A stretch of 64,000 nt of DNA, from the NCBI RefSeq assembly GCF_019599275.1, contig NZ_JAHZTD010000002.1:1178001-1242000 (forward strand), in the 5' to 3' direction. Numbering within the stretch: the first letter of the stretch is position 1; every line of letters starts with the position of its first letter. Made by a program: the position numbers and the translations under genes. The notes beneath the pieces are model-generated. The model was not told where the DNA came from, did no database searches, and saw nothing but the letters and a program-made list of their open reading frames with translations. Positions 41,402 to 49,987 of the stretch are shown here, in pieces. The DNA is from Hymenobacter sp. HSC-4F20 (lineage in GTDB: Bacteria; Bacteroidota; Bacteroidia; Cytophagales; Hymenobacteraceae).

Positions 41402-42706
41402 ATGCGCTACTACAGCCTTAACCGCCGCGCCGAACCCGCCGATTTTCGCGCCGCTACTGTGGCGGGCCAGGCCCCGGATGGGGGCCTGTACTTCCCCGAA
41501 ACCATTCCGCGCTTTCCGACTGGTTTCGTAGAGCAGCTACCCCACCTGACCGCCGCCGAAGTAGCGTACGCTGTGCTGCAACCCTACGTGGGCAACGCTA
41601 TTCCGGCACCGGAGCTGCGCGCTATCTGCGCCGAGGCCTTGGACTTTCCACTCCCGGTGGTGCCGGTTACCGAGCGCATCAGTGCCCTGGAGTTGTTTCA
41701 CGGGCCCACGCTGGCGTTCAAGGACGTAGGGGCCCGCTTCATGAGCCGCTGCCTCGGCTACTTTTCCCGCCACGAAACCCGGTCCGTGACGGTGCTGGTA
41801 GCTACCTCCGGCGACACGGGCGGGGCCGTGGCCAGCGGCTTTTTAGGGGTAGAGGGAGTGGAAGTGGTTATTCTCTACCCCGCCGGCCGGGTGAGCCCGG
41901 TGCAGGAGCAGCAGCTCACGGCCCTGGGCCAGAACGTAACCGCTCTGGAAGTGCAGGGCAACTTCGACGACTGCCAGCGGCTGGTGAAGCAGGCCTTCCG
42001 GGATGCTGACTTACTGGCCCGGCGGCGCCTGACGTCGGCCAACTCTATCAATGTCGCCCGCTGGTTGCCTCAGCAGGTGTATTACTGCACCGGCGTGGCC
42101 CAGGCGCTGGCTGCCACGGGCCAGGCGCCGGTGGTAGCCGTGCCCAGCGGTAATTTCGGCAACCTCTGCGCGGGGCTGCTGGCCTACGTATCAGGGCTGC
42201 CGGTGCGGCATTTTGTGGCGGCCTGCAACGCCAACGCGGCCGTACCCGCCTACCTTACCACGGGGCAGTACGCGGCGCGCCCGGCCGTAGCCACGCTTTC
42301 CAACGCCATGGACGTGGGCGACCCGAGCAACTTTGGCCGTATCCTGGAGCTGTTTCGCCACGAGCACCCCGCTATCCGGGCCCTGCTCACGGGGTATTCC
42401 GTTTCGGATGAGGAAACCAGCGCCACCATTCAGCGGGTATACCAACACGCCGGATACCTGCTGGACCCCCACGGCGCAGTGGCCTTTTTCGCCCTGGAGG
42501 CCTACCTACGGCAGCACCCGGAGCAGCCCGGTATTTTCTTGGAAACGGCGCACCCAGTGAAATTCCCGGCGGCCGTAGAGCCGGCCACTGGCCAGCCCGT
42601 GCCCGTGCCGACGACGCTGCGGGAGCTGCTGGGCCAGCCCAAGCGTAGCATCTTGCTGGCACCCGAGTACGAGGCGTTGCGTAGCTATCTGCTGGCCGCA
42701 GGGTAG
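41402..42706 (+). CDS. thrC: Threonine synthase
   Basis: The protein has 434 residues from ATG 41402 (MRYYSLNRRAEPADFRAATV). The PLP lysine is Lys107 in HGPTLAFKDVGARFMSRCL. Other family motifs are LVATSGDTGGAVASGF, YPAGRVSPVQEQQLTALGQNV, RRLTSANSINVARWLPQQ and VPSGNFGNLCAG. It converts O-phosphohomoserine to threonine. It is the last gene of thrABC, 119 bases after thrB; that gap holds no clear terminator. Confidence 0.96.
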   Translation: MRYYSLNRRAEPADFRAATVAGQAPDGGLYFPETIPRFPTGFVEQLPHLTAAEVAYAVLQPYVGNAIPAPELRAICAEALDFPLPVVPVTERISALELFHGPTLAFKDVGARFMSRCLGYFSRHETRSVTVLVATSGDTGGAVASGFLGVEGVEVVILYPAGRVSPVQEQQLTALGQNVTALEVQGNFDDCQRLVKQAFRDADLLARRRLTSANSINVARWLPQQVYYCTGVAQALAATGQAPVVAVPSGNFGNLCAGLLAYVSGLPVRHFVAACNANAAVPAYLTTGQYAARPAVATLSNAMDVGDPSNFGRILELFRHEHPAIRALLTGYSVSDEETSATIQRVYQHAGYLLDPHGAVAFFALEAYLRQHPEQPGIFLETAHPVKFPAAVEPATGQPVPVPTTLRELLGQPKRSILLAPEYEALRSYLLAAG

Positions 42707-42837
42707 GCAGCAGACCAAGTAAAACAGTAGAGGAAGCATATTCCGGCGGGGCACCGTACATCATCTGGTAGTATCTTTTGGTTGACTCCGTAGAAGTCCG
42801 TCCCTTTGCCTTTTCGCCCTTTTATCTCTGCCTGCCC

Positions 42838-43515
42838 ATGCGCCCCGTGTTTCGTGCTGCCTTGCTGCTCCCGCTGCTTTCCGCCTGCAATGCCGACCAA
42901 GTCGACCACCTCAGCAACACCAAGGAGCTGGCCATTGAGGCAGAAAACTGGCAAGTAAAGCGCATCATGCCCGCCGATCTGCTGCGCGCCACCCGCTGGG
43001 CTGGCGACTCCCTGACCCGCACCGCCGAGCGGGAACTGCGCCAAGTGCTAACGGCCAAGCTGGACTCCGGCGGGGTAGCCGCGGCCCTTCCCTATTGCCG
43101 TCCCGCCGCCCTGCCGGCCACTGACTCGCTGGCGGGCGTTTTGCAGGCTACGCTTACCTGGGGCAGCCCGCGGCCTCGCAACCCCACTCATCGGTTGGCC
43201 GTGTCTGCCGCTGACCTTGCTCCCACCGACACAGTCCGGCGTGTGGCGCGCCCAAGCACCGAAGAATTTACTTACCAGCGCCCGGTTGTGCTTACTGCTG
43301 ACGTGTGCCTGCGCTGCCACGGCAAGGTAGGCCAGGATATTGCAGCCGCTGATTATGCCCTGATTCGCCAGCGCTACCCCCAGGACCAGGCCACTGGCTA
43401 CCGCCTCGGGCAGAGCATGGGCGTGTGGCGAGTTAGCCTGAAGCGGCCCGGCGTGGCGGAGTTTTACACCATGAAAACCCGGAAAGTGATGAAGAAGCGC
43501 CGCTCCCTATTTTAA
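42838..43515 (+). CDS. Monohaem c-type lipoprotein, DUF3365/Tll0287-like
   Basis: The protein has 225 residues from ATG 42838, giving a lipoprotein signal (MRPVFRAALLLPLLSAC, Cys17). The domain is the Tll0287-like haem fold: ALPYCRP, then one haem-c site CLRCH at 157-161 followed by GKVG, and YRLGQSMGVWRVSL near the end. In this family a PAS-like pocket holds one covalently bound haem, with a proposed sensor or electron-carrier role. It is about 130 bases downstream of thrC and may be a separate unit. Cytochrome maturation genes are not in the window. Confidence 0.85.
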   Translation: MRPVFRAALLLPLLSACNADQVDHLSNTKELAIEAENWQVKRIMPADLLRATRWAGDSLTRTAERELRQVLTAKLDSGGVAAALPYCRPAALPATDSLAGVLQATLTWGSPRPRNPTHRLAVSAADLAPTDTVRRVARPSTEEFTYQRPVVLTADVCLRCHGKVGQDIAAADYALIRQRYPQDQATGYRLGQSMGVWRVSLKRPGVAEFYTMKTRKVMKKRRSLF

Positions 43516-43581
43516 GCGGTGGCTCGGTAAAAGCCGCGCCGGGCAATCCTGCGCATTCCACGACTACTGTATCTCTAGTTT

Positions 43582-44382
43582 ATGTATTTAGCTCGACTCT
43601 TTTATCTGGTGGGGATACTGGCCTTCTCGGGTAGGGCGGCGCTGGCCCAGCAACCCGGACCGGCGCCGGGGGCAACGCCTAACCGGGCTAAGTACGCTCA
43701 GCCCTATCGAATTCTGGGCACCGACAGCGTAGCCCTGTTCTACACCGCCAACTACGAATTATGCCCGCCCGGCTGCGCGGCTATCCGCCGGCACGCCCGC
43801 CTCGACAGCACCGGCAATTTCTTCGGCTACGTGCGCGACTTCTGGATGCATAATGCCCAGCTAGCTCTTACCGGCACTTACCGCAGCGGGCGCAAGGACG
43901 GGGCCTTCGAAGTTTTCCATCCTAATGGAGAGCTGGCCGCCCGCGGCTACTACCGCGGCGGCCAGCAGGTAGGCAGTTGGGCGTACTGGTACCCCTCGGG
44001 GCAGAAGCGCCAGGTGCTAAGCTTCGGCAACGGTAGCACCCTGGGCATTGAGCAATTCTGGACCGAAGACGGGCAGCAGCTGGTGCAGAACGGCCAAGGC
44101 ACCTGGTACCGCACCGACGCGGGGTTGCGCGTGAGCGGTTCGGTAGCCACCGGCCGCCCTGAGGGCCGCTGGCGCGTGCAGGAAATTACTGGCGGTCAGA
44201 AAGTGCTAGCCGAGGAAACGTTCAAGAAGGGAGTGTTTCGGATGGGTTCCACGCGCGCTGTGCCAGGATATTACTACGACCAGTCACGCATTTACATCAC
44301 CGATTTGGACAGTTACAGCGAGACAGAGCGGTTTGTGCAGCGCCCCAGTTGCCCGCCCGACCCGCCCGAAACAGCTCAGTAA
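43582..44382 (+). CDS. Secreted YwqK/MORN-like repeat protein
   Basis: The protein has 266 residues with a signal peptide (MYLARLFYLVGILAFSGRAALAQ). A series of MORN-like repeats of about 23 residues follows: GTYRSGRKDGAFEVFHPNGELAA-type, then GYYRGGQQVGSWAYWYPSGQ and a degenerate copy with FWTEDGQQLVQNGQGTWY. Such repeats form a beta-meander; the YwqK name comes from a putative antitoxin, but in Bacteroidota most members are secreted proteins of unknown role. It lies 66 bases after the haem lipoprotein, perhaps in one unit with it. Confidence 0.82.
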   Translation: MYLARLFYLVGILAFSGRAALAQQPGPAPGATPNRAKYAQPYRILGTDSVALFYTANYELCPPGCAAIRRHARLDSTGNFFGYVRDFWMHNAQLALTGTYRSGRKDGAFEVFHPNGELAARGYYRGGQQVGSWAYWYPSGQKRQVLSFGNGSTLGIEQFWTEDGQQLVQNGQGTWYRTDAGLRVSGSVATGRPEGRWRVQEITGGQKVLAEETFKKGVFRMGSTRAVPGYYYDQSRIYITDLDSYSETERFVQRPSCPPDPPETAQ

Positions 44383-44449
44383 ACCCTATTGGAGCGGGCT
44401 GAGGAAACTCAGCCCAACCTTCCCGGCAGTTTCGGAGTTTGGGCTGAGT

Positions 44450-45730
44450 ATGACGACTGCTGCAACTACCTCCCCCCCACCCGTTATCATTATTGGCGCT
44501 GGCATGGCCGGCTTAACCTGTGCCTGCTACCTACACCGGGCGGGCCGCCCGGTGCTTGTGCTGGAAGCCGCTGATGCCGTTGGAGGCCGGGTCCGCACCG
44601 ACGTTACTGCCGAGGGCTTCCGCCTCGACCGGGGCTTTCAGGTGCTGCAAACCCGCTATCCGGAAGTACAGCACCTCCTCGACTATGGGGCCTTACAGCT
44701 CCACGCATTCCGGTCCGGGGCCGTTATTCGCCTGCCCGATGGCAAGCAGACCGTGCTGGTAAACCCGTTGCAGCAGCCTACGGCCGCCTTTTCGGCGCTT
44801 ACTTCCCGCGTGGGAACGCTGGCCGACAAGCTACGCATTGCCAGCCTGGCCCAGCATGTGCGCGGCGCTACCAACGGTCAGCTGCTAAGCCGCCACAGCA
44901 CCAATGCGCTTGATACGCTTACGTTTCTGCGCGAATACGGCTGGAGTGAGCAGATTATTGAGAACTTTTTCCAGCCTTTCTTCGGGGGCGTGTACCTGGA
45001 CCGGAGCCTGAGCACAGCGGCCAACTTCTTTGAATTTGTATTCAAGCAGTTTGTAGAAGGCGACGCCGCTATTCCGAGCCTGGGTATGCAGCAGATTCCG
45101 GAGCAATTAGCCGCCCGCCTGCCTGCGGGCTCCGTCCAACTCAACACCCGGGTTGTGGCCATCCGCGACGCGGCCGTGGAGTTGGCTACTGGCGAAACCT
45201 TGGCTGCCGCGGCCGTGGTAGTGGCCACCGATGGAGAAGCCGCAACCCGGCTGCTACCTGCCGTAGCCAACACCCCACCTCTGCGCTGGCGCTCCACCAC
45301 CTGCACCTATTTCGCCGCCCCGGCGCCGGCTGCCCAACCCGATAAGCTGCTGCGCCTCAACGCCGCACCTAATGCGCTGGCCCACAACGTCGCCCTTCCC
45401 TGCGAAGTAGCTCCTGCGTATGCCCCGCCCGGCCAGCAGCTGATATCCGTGAGTACCCACGGCGAACATGGCCTGCCCGAAGCAGAATTAACTAGCCGGC
45501 TGCTGCAGGAGCTAACGGCCTGGTTTGGCTCCCAGGCCAGCCAGTGGCGGCACCTGCGCACTTACACCATTCCGCAGGCGCTACCCGTGTACCCGGCCGG
45601 ACAGCCTGCCCGGCAGGCCCTTAAGCTCCACGCTACGCTCTATCGTTGTGGCGACCACACTGCCTATCCTTCCCTAAATGCCGCTATGGCCTCGGGCCGG
45701 GAGGTAGCCGAAGCTATTCTGAGTGCGTGA
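44450..45730 (+). CDS. FAD-dependent amine-oxidase/protoporphyrinogen-oxidase-like enzyme
   Basis: The protein has 426 residues from ATG 44450; an open frame runs further upstream but overlaps the previous gene. The FAD-binding motif is VIIIGAGMAGLTCACYLHRAGRPVLVLEAADAVGGRVRT, followed by GFRLDRGFQVLQTRYPEV. ENFFQPFFGGVYLDRSLSTA and the C-terminal CGDHTAYPSLNAAMASGREVAEAIL complete the fold. Members include phytoene-desaturase-like and flavin amine oxidases; no carotenoid or haem genes are nearby, so the substrate is open. A strong hairpin follows. Confidence 0.85.
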   Translation: MTTAATTSPPPVIIIGAGMAGLTCACYLHRAGRPVLVLEAADAVGGRVRTDVTAEGFRLDRGFQVLQTRYPEVQHLLDYGALQLHAFRSGAVIRLPDGKQTVLVNPLQQPTAAFSALTSRVGTLADKLRIASLAQHVRGATNGQLLSRHSTNALDTLTFLREYGWSEQIIENFFQPFFGGVYLDRSLSTAANFFEFVFKQFVEGDAAIPSLGMQQIPEQLAARLPAGSVQLNTRVVAIRDAAVELATGETLAAAAVVVATDGEAATRLLPAVANTPPLRWRSTTCTYFAAPAPAAQPDKLLRLNAAPNALAHNVALPCEVAPAYAPPGQQLISVSTHGEHGLPEAELTSRLLQELTAWFGSQASQWRHLRTYTIPQALPVYPAGQPARQALKLHATLYRCGDHTAYPSLNAAMASGREVAEAILSA

Positions 45731-45757
45731 GCAGCACAATAGTGTGAATACCGAATG

Positions 45758-45805
45758 CACGCTGGCCCGGCTCTCTTTAATACAAAGAGGAGCCGGGCCA
45801 GCGTG
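45758..45805. terminator. Long hairpin between convergent genes
   Basis: Arms 45758-45773 and 45790-45805 are exact complements (16 bp, CACGCTGGCCCGGCTC) and the loop adds five more pairs (TCTTT/AAAGA) after a one-base bulge. It separates the FAD enzyme gene from xth and should terminate both. Confidence 0.8.
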
Positions 45806-45825
45806 TCAAGGAGCACGGGAGCAGG

Positions 45826-46596
45826 CTATGCATCTAGCACTACCTGTGCGGGGCAATGGTCGGAGTGTACTACGTCGCGGAGCAGGTGGGCTTCCCGGAT
45901 TCGGGGCCGAAGGGTTTCGTCTACCAGTAAGTGGTCGAGGCGCCAGCCCACGTTGCGAGCCCGCGCCCCGGCCCGGTAGGTCCACCAGGAGTAATGGCCG
46001 GGAGCATCGCCGTGATGGTGGCGAAAAGAGTCGGCGTATCCGTCGGCCAGGAAGTCCTGGAACCACTGGCGTTCTTCAGGAGTGAAGCCAGGGCTCTGCT
46101 GATTGGCCTTGGGGTTGTGCAGGTCAATTTCGCGCTGGCAGCAGTTAAAGTCGCCCCCAATAATGAGCGGGGCAGTACCGGCCGCCCGCAGCTCCCGCAC
46201 GTACTGGCGGAAAAAGTGCAGACATGCTACCTTAAAAGTCTGCCGTTCCGCTCCGCTGGTACCCGAGGGCATGTACACGTTCAGCACCGAGCAAGTTGGG
46301 AAATCGAGGCGCAGCACCCGGCCTTCGGTGTCGTAGAGAGGGTTGCCGCAGCCTTCCACTACAGCTACAGGCCTCTGTTTCGAGAAGGTAGCCACGCCGC
46401 TGTAGCCGGGTTTCTGGGCCGGATGCAGGTAGGCGTAATAGCCCAGCGCCGTTAGCGCCGACACATCCAGCGCCTCACGGCCGGCCTTGATTTCCTGCAG
46501 GCACAGCACGTCCGGGTCAGCTTCCTGCACCCATTCCACCAGCCCCTTGCTCAGGGCGGAGCGCAGCCCGTTGACGTTGTAGGTAATGATGTTCAT
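45826..46596 (-). CDS. xth: Exodeoxyribonuclease III (AP endonuclease)
   Basis: This 256-residue base-excision-repair enzyme cuts DNA at abasic sites and has 3'-5' exonuclease activity. The EEP-fold motifs are visible: MNIITYNVNGLRSAL, LQEIK (metal ligand Glu35), YMPSGTS, IGGDFNCCQREIDLHNPK (Asp and Asn of the active site), NVGWRLDHLLVDE, and the final SDHCPAQ (Asp-His pair). The length is normal. Its C-terminus faces the hairpin at 45758-45805. Confidence 0.96.
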   Translation of the reverse strand: MNIITYNVNGLRSALSKGLVEWVQEADPDVLCLQEIKAGREALDVSALTALGYYAYLHPAQKPGYSGVATFSKQRPVAVVEGCGNPLYDTEGRVLRLDFPTCSVLNVYMPSGTSGAERQTFKVACLHFFRQYVRELRAAGTAPLIIGGDFNCCQREIDLHNPKANQQSPGFTPEERQWFQDFLADGYADSFRHHHGDAPGHYSWWTYRAGARARNVGWRLDHLLVDETLRPRIREAHLLRDVVHSDHCPAQVVLDA

Positions 46597-46707
46597 TCAA
46601 ATACATTCATGGCAATGCCCCCTCCTGCTACCCTGGCCGAACGATAGCAGCCCTTGAGCAGGTGAAAATACTACCGGGTGGTAGCTTCCGAAAACGCCGC
46701 CGGCTTG

Positions 46708-47064
46708 CTATTCCTCCTGCGAATCAAAGTACTCCAGTATGTGCCATTTGAGCATACGCTCCTGCTCCTTCAAGTTGGCGAAGGGCACTGGGTGTAGCAG
46801 GCGGTAGTGCGGCCAGCCATCCTCATCTACCCGCTCCAGCTCGTAGAAGCCCGAGAGGCTGAACAGGCGGCAGGTGGCAATGTGCATCAGGTCCTGCTTC
46901 TGCTCTTTGGTGAATGGGCCCGCGCCCTGCCCTAGCTCTTGCACGCCAATGAGCAGTAACAGGGCATTCAGGTCGGGCTTTTTACCGAACCGCTCCCGCA
47001 TCTGGTTCATCAGTTCCCACCAGCGCTGCTCGAACTGGGCCTCGGTTTCCTGGGGGTCCAGCAT
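46708..47064 (-). CDS. Conserved small protein of unknown function
   Basis: The protein has 118 residues from ATG 47064; the longer frame would overlap the upstream gene extensively. It reads RWWELMNQMRERFGKKPDLNALLLLIGVQELGQGAGPFTKEQKQDLMHIATCRLFSLSGFYELERVDEDGWPHY, with a mostly helical start and an amphipathic end (LKWHILEYFDSQEE). I recognise the pattern as a Bacteroidota-conserved hypothetical but know no name. It is separated by two bases from the AhpD-like gene and is surely co-transcribed with it. Confidence 0.7.
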   Translation of the reverse strand: MLDPQETEAQFEQRWWELMNQMRERFGKKPDLNALLLLIGVQELGQGAGPFTKEQKQDLMHIATCRLFSLSGFYELERVDEDGWPHYRLLHPVPFANLKEQERMLKWHILEYFDSQEE

Positions 47065-47066
47065 GG

Positions 47067-47444
47067 CTAGGCGTCGTGGGAATGGGGCGGAGCCAAGGCG
47101 GCAGCTTCCTCCTTCAGGGCCTCCCAGTATTCTACCGCGCGGCGGAAGTGCGGAATGACGATACTGCCCCCAATCAGGTTGGCAATGGCGAAGACCTCGT
47201 AGATTTCCTCGTCGTTGATGCCTTCCTCGTAGCACTTGCCCAGGTGATACTTAATGCAGTCGTCGCAGCGCAGCACCATGGAGCAGGCCAGGCCCAGCAT
47301 CTCCTTGGTTTTCACGTTGAGGGCCCCTTCCTGGTAGGTATTGGTGTCGAGGTTGAAAAACCGCTTGATGACCTTGTTGTCGGCCGCCATGATTTTTTCG
47401 TTCATGCGCTGGCGGTACTCGTTGAATTCGGAGACGAGGCTCAT
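47067..47444 (-). CDS. Carboxymuconolactone decarboxylase/AhpD-like protein
   Basis: The protein has 125 residues. The AhpD-fold signature is GLACSMVLRCDDCIKYHLGKCYEEGINDEEIYEVFAIANLIGGSIVIPHFRRAVE, with the redox CxxC at 60-63 followed by His67. The CxxCxxxH motif points to a peroxiredoxin-partner reductase activity rather than decarboxylation. It heads a two-gene unit and is divergent from comF across about 200 bases. The cognate peroxidase is not nearby. Confidence 0.9.
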   Translation of the reverse strand: MSLVSEFNEYRQRMNEKIMAADNKVIKRFFNLDTNTYQEGALNVKTKEMLGLACSMVLRCDDCIKYHLGKCYEEGINDEEIYEVFAIANLIGGSIVIPHFRRAVEYWEALKEEAAALAPPHSHDA

Positions 47445-47647
47445 AGGAGAAACAAAGGAGTGAAGTAAATAAATAGCCCAATTCGCCCCGTAGCAGCGCT
47501 ACGCCCTTTTCGGGTGGGCGAGCTAGCTCAACTACCAGCTCGCTCCGGGACGGCAGGGCAAATTTCCGGGAGTCGGGTTTAAACCTTAAAATTAGGGAGA
47601 AGTTCGCCAGCGCCGGGTTTTCCGCCGGCCAGCTTCTGCGCTACCTT

Positions 47648-48376
47648 ATGCAGCCGCCTCTTATCCGCCTTATGGTATTGCCCACTATGCTAGCCGATTT
47701 TATCGGCTTACTGTTTCCCCAGGTGTGTTTGGCCTGCCAGGAGCCGCTGGCCCGTGGTGAGGACCACCTCTGCACCGCCTGCCGGGCTCAGTTGCCTTAC
47801 ACCGACTACCACCGCCTTCCGCCGGCCGACAATCCGCTGGCCCGTCGCTTCTGGGGGAAGCTACCCGTGCAGCACGCTTTCAGCTATTTGCGCTTTCAGA
47901 AGCACGGCCGGGTCCAGCACCTGCTGCACCAGCTCAAGTATCGGGGCCAGCAGGAAGTAGGCCGGGTGCTGGGCCGCTGGTTTGGGCAGGAACTAGCGCA
48001 GGCTGGCTTCGGGCCCGAGTTTGATCTGATCCTGCCGGTTCCGTTGCACGCGCGCAAGCTGGCTTCTCGCGGCTACAACCAGGCCGACAGCTTTGCTGAG
48101 GGCTTGGCCGCCAGCCTAGGCTGCCCCTGGAGCGCCCACGGCCTGCGTCGCCTCACCCAAACAGAGTCACAAACACGCAAGAGCCGCCTGCAGCGCTGGC
48201 AAAACGTGGCCGAAGTGTTTGAAGTAGCAGATCCCGCCACTGTAGCCGGACGCCGGATTCTCATCGTGGACGATGTGCTAACCACTGGGGCAACCTTGGA
48301 AGCCTGCGCTGTCGTGCTCCTGGCCGCCGGGGCCAAGGCCGTCAGCGTTGCTACTATTGCCACCGCCGACCGCTGA
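47648..48376 (+). CDS. ComF family protein (phosphoribosyltransferase-like)
   Basis: The protein has 242 residues. An N-terminal zinc-finger-like pair CLAC (27-30) and CTAC (42-45) is followed by the double-zinc-ribbon spacing seen in ComF. The PRTase fold has FDLILPVPLHARKLASRGYNQAD and the PRPP-binding loop ILIVDDVLTTGATLEACA. ComF helps take up or process DNA during transformation in competent bacteria; in others its role is unclear. The gene is monocistronic. Confidence 0.93.
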   Translation: MQPPLIRLMVLPTMLADFIGLLFPQVCLACQEPLARGEDHLCTACRAQLPYTDYHRLPPADNPLARRFWGKLPVQHAFSYLRFQKHGRVQHLLHQLKYRGQQEVGRVLGRWFGQELAQAGFGPEFDLILPVPLHARKLASRGYNQADSFAEGLAASLGCPWSAHGLRRLTQTESQTRKSRLQRWQNVAEVFEVADPATVAGRRILIVDDVLTTGATLEACAVVLLAAGAKAVSVATIATADR

Positions 48377-48566
48377 GCAGGAAGTACTGCCAAGTTTATC
48401 GGAGTATCACGGATTTTGTGACTGGCACAGGTCCTGCGCTGCCAGAGCCGTATGGGCTAAAAGCGAGGTAGCCAAAACTGCCGCTTCTGGGCGGAACGTA
48501 ACGCCACTACCGATAACAACTTTGAACACCTAAGTAAGGTAGCCAAGCCCTGTTCTCCTCCAGCCC

Positions 48567-48614
48567 CGACAAACAGAAAGGCCACCTCTTGCGAGGTGGC
48601 CTTTCTGTTTGTCG
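48567..48614. terminator. Perfect 22-bp hairpin between comF and gldJ
   Basis: 48567-48588 and 48593-48614 are exact complements with loop TTGC. The stem contains AAACAGAAAG / CTTTCTGTTT, so both strands have T-rich ends for bidirectional termination. Confidence 0.85.
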
Positions 48615-48662
48615 TTCACAAAACCCGGGAAGCCTAATACGGCTCGCGGTAATGTGCACTTC

Positions 48663-49919
48663 TTACTTGTTCGAGCCGGCGTTGATCATGGCACAGCGGA
48701 AACCGATAGTAGCCGTAGCCGAGTCTTCAGCCATGAAGCGGCGCGTACCAGGAGAGAGCCAGTAGGCTACGTCGCGCCACGACCCGCCTTTGTACACACG
48801 AACGTGGTCGTCGATAAGAGACTGATAGCCTTTCTTGTCGTACTTCTCCGAGGGGTCGAGGAAGCCGTTGCGGCGGAAGGGGTTCAGGTCTTCCACGTCC
48901 TCGTAAGAAAGCGGACGATAGATGTCTTGCACCCACTCGTTCACGTTACCCGACATATTGTACAGGCCGTAGTCGTTGGGTGGGTAGTTGTAGATGTACT
49001 CCGTAATCATGGCGCCGTCGTTGAGCGAACCGGCAATACCGGCGTAGTCGCCACGGCCGCGCTTGAAGTTCGCCAGGAACTGGCCCATGCCCTTGCCATA
49101 GGCGTTCCGCACTTGGCGGCCATCCCAGGGGTAGATACGCTTGTTTTCCTGGTTTTCGTTGCCCGTTTCCTGCGTACCGATGAGGGCCTGCGCGGCGTAC
49201 TCCCACTCAGCCTCCGTGGGCAGGCGGTAGTTGGGCAGGGTGTTGCCATTTTCAATGGCAATTTTGGCTTTGCCACCGTCATCGGAAGTACCTTCAGCGG
49301 CGTCGCCACCTTTATTTTTCTTCCGGCCGAACAAGCCGCCACCTTTGCTGCCGCTGTCGCCCTCGTCGCCTTCACCGGCCAGGCGCTCGTTTACTTTTGC
49401 CGTGCGCCAGGTGCAGTAGTCATTGGCCTGCAACCAGCTCACGCCTACCACAGGGAAGTAACGGAAGCCAGGGTAACGCAGGTAGTAGTCTACGTAGGGG
49501 TCGTTGAACGACAGCTCGCGGGCCCATACGGTAGTGTCAGGCAGAGCCGACTGATAAAACTCCTCAGCCGAGTCTTTGCGTACGAAGTGCAGGTATTCCA
49601 ACCAGTGGATGTTCGCTACCTCGGCTTCGTCCATGTAGAAGGAAGCCAGCGTAACCGTACGCTCGATGTTGTCGTGCGTCATGGCTACATCTTCTTCGGC
49701 GGAGCCTAGCACGGTGCGGCCACCTTCGATGAATACCAGACCGGGACCTTCCGGGATGCCTTGGTAATCAGACACCTTCATGCCCTCCTCGGTATTGTAC
49801 TCAATACCCGTAGTGGAGCTGTACTTACCGGGTTTGGTGGCGGTAGGAGGCCCCCCCTTACAGGCGGCCAGCGCGCAGGCTCCTACTACAGCAAAGCGCA
49901 GGTACTTGGAAAAATTCAT
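48663..49919 (-). CDS. gldJ: GldJ-type gliding/T9SS lipoprotein (SUMF1 fold)
   Basis: The protein has 418 residues from ATG 49919 (MNFSKYLRFAVVGACALAAC, Cys20 lipobox). A formylglycine-enzyme-like (SUMF1) fold follows: GLVFIEGGRTVLGS, FYMDEAEVANIHWLEYLHF, ALPDTTVWARELSFNDPYVD, YPGFRYFPVVGVSWLQANDYCTWRTAKVNE, LPTEAEWEYAAQ, YGLYNMSGNVNEWVQDI, VYKGGSWRDVAYW. This closely follows GldJ of gliding Bacteroidota; GldK is the nearest alternative. It lacks the catalytic cysteines of true sulfatase modifiers. A Gly/Asp/Lys-rich insert splits the domain. It lies 68 bases after the PorP/SprF gene. Confidence 0.82.
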   Translation of the reverse strand: MNFSKYLRFAVVGACALAACKGGPPTATKPGKYSSTTGIEYNTEEGMKVSDYQGIPEGPGLVFIEGGRTVLGSAEEDVAMTHDNIERTVTLASFYMDEAEVANIHWLEYLHFVRKDSAEEFYQSALPDTTVWARELSFNDPYVDYYLRYPGFRYFPVVGVSWLQANDYCTWRTAKVNERLAGEGDEGDSGSKGGGLFGRKKNKGGDAAEGTSDDGGKAKIAIENGNTLPNYRLPTEAEWEYAAQALIGTQETGNENQENKRIYPWDGRQVRNAYGKGMGQFLANFKRGRGDYAGIAGSLNDGAMITEYIYNYPPNDYGLYNMSGNVNEWVQDIYRPLSYEDVEDLNPFRRNGFLDPSEKYDKKGYQSLIDDHVRVYKGGSWRDVAYWLSPGTRRFMAEDSATATIGFRCAMINAGSNK

Positions 49920-49987
49920 GATCAAGTTGAAACTACCTGTGAGAAAAGCGTTTAGACAAGGCAAGTCGGCTGCAATAATACAAAAAA

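Noticed and set aside
48663-49919. Sulfatase-modifying (formylglycine-generating) enzyme
   Set aside because: The fold is shared, but the catalytic cysteines are missing and the N-terminal half follows GldJ.
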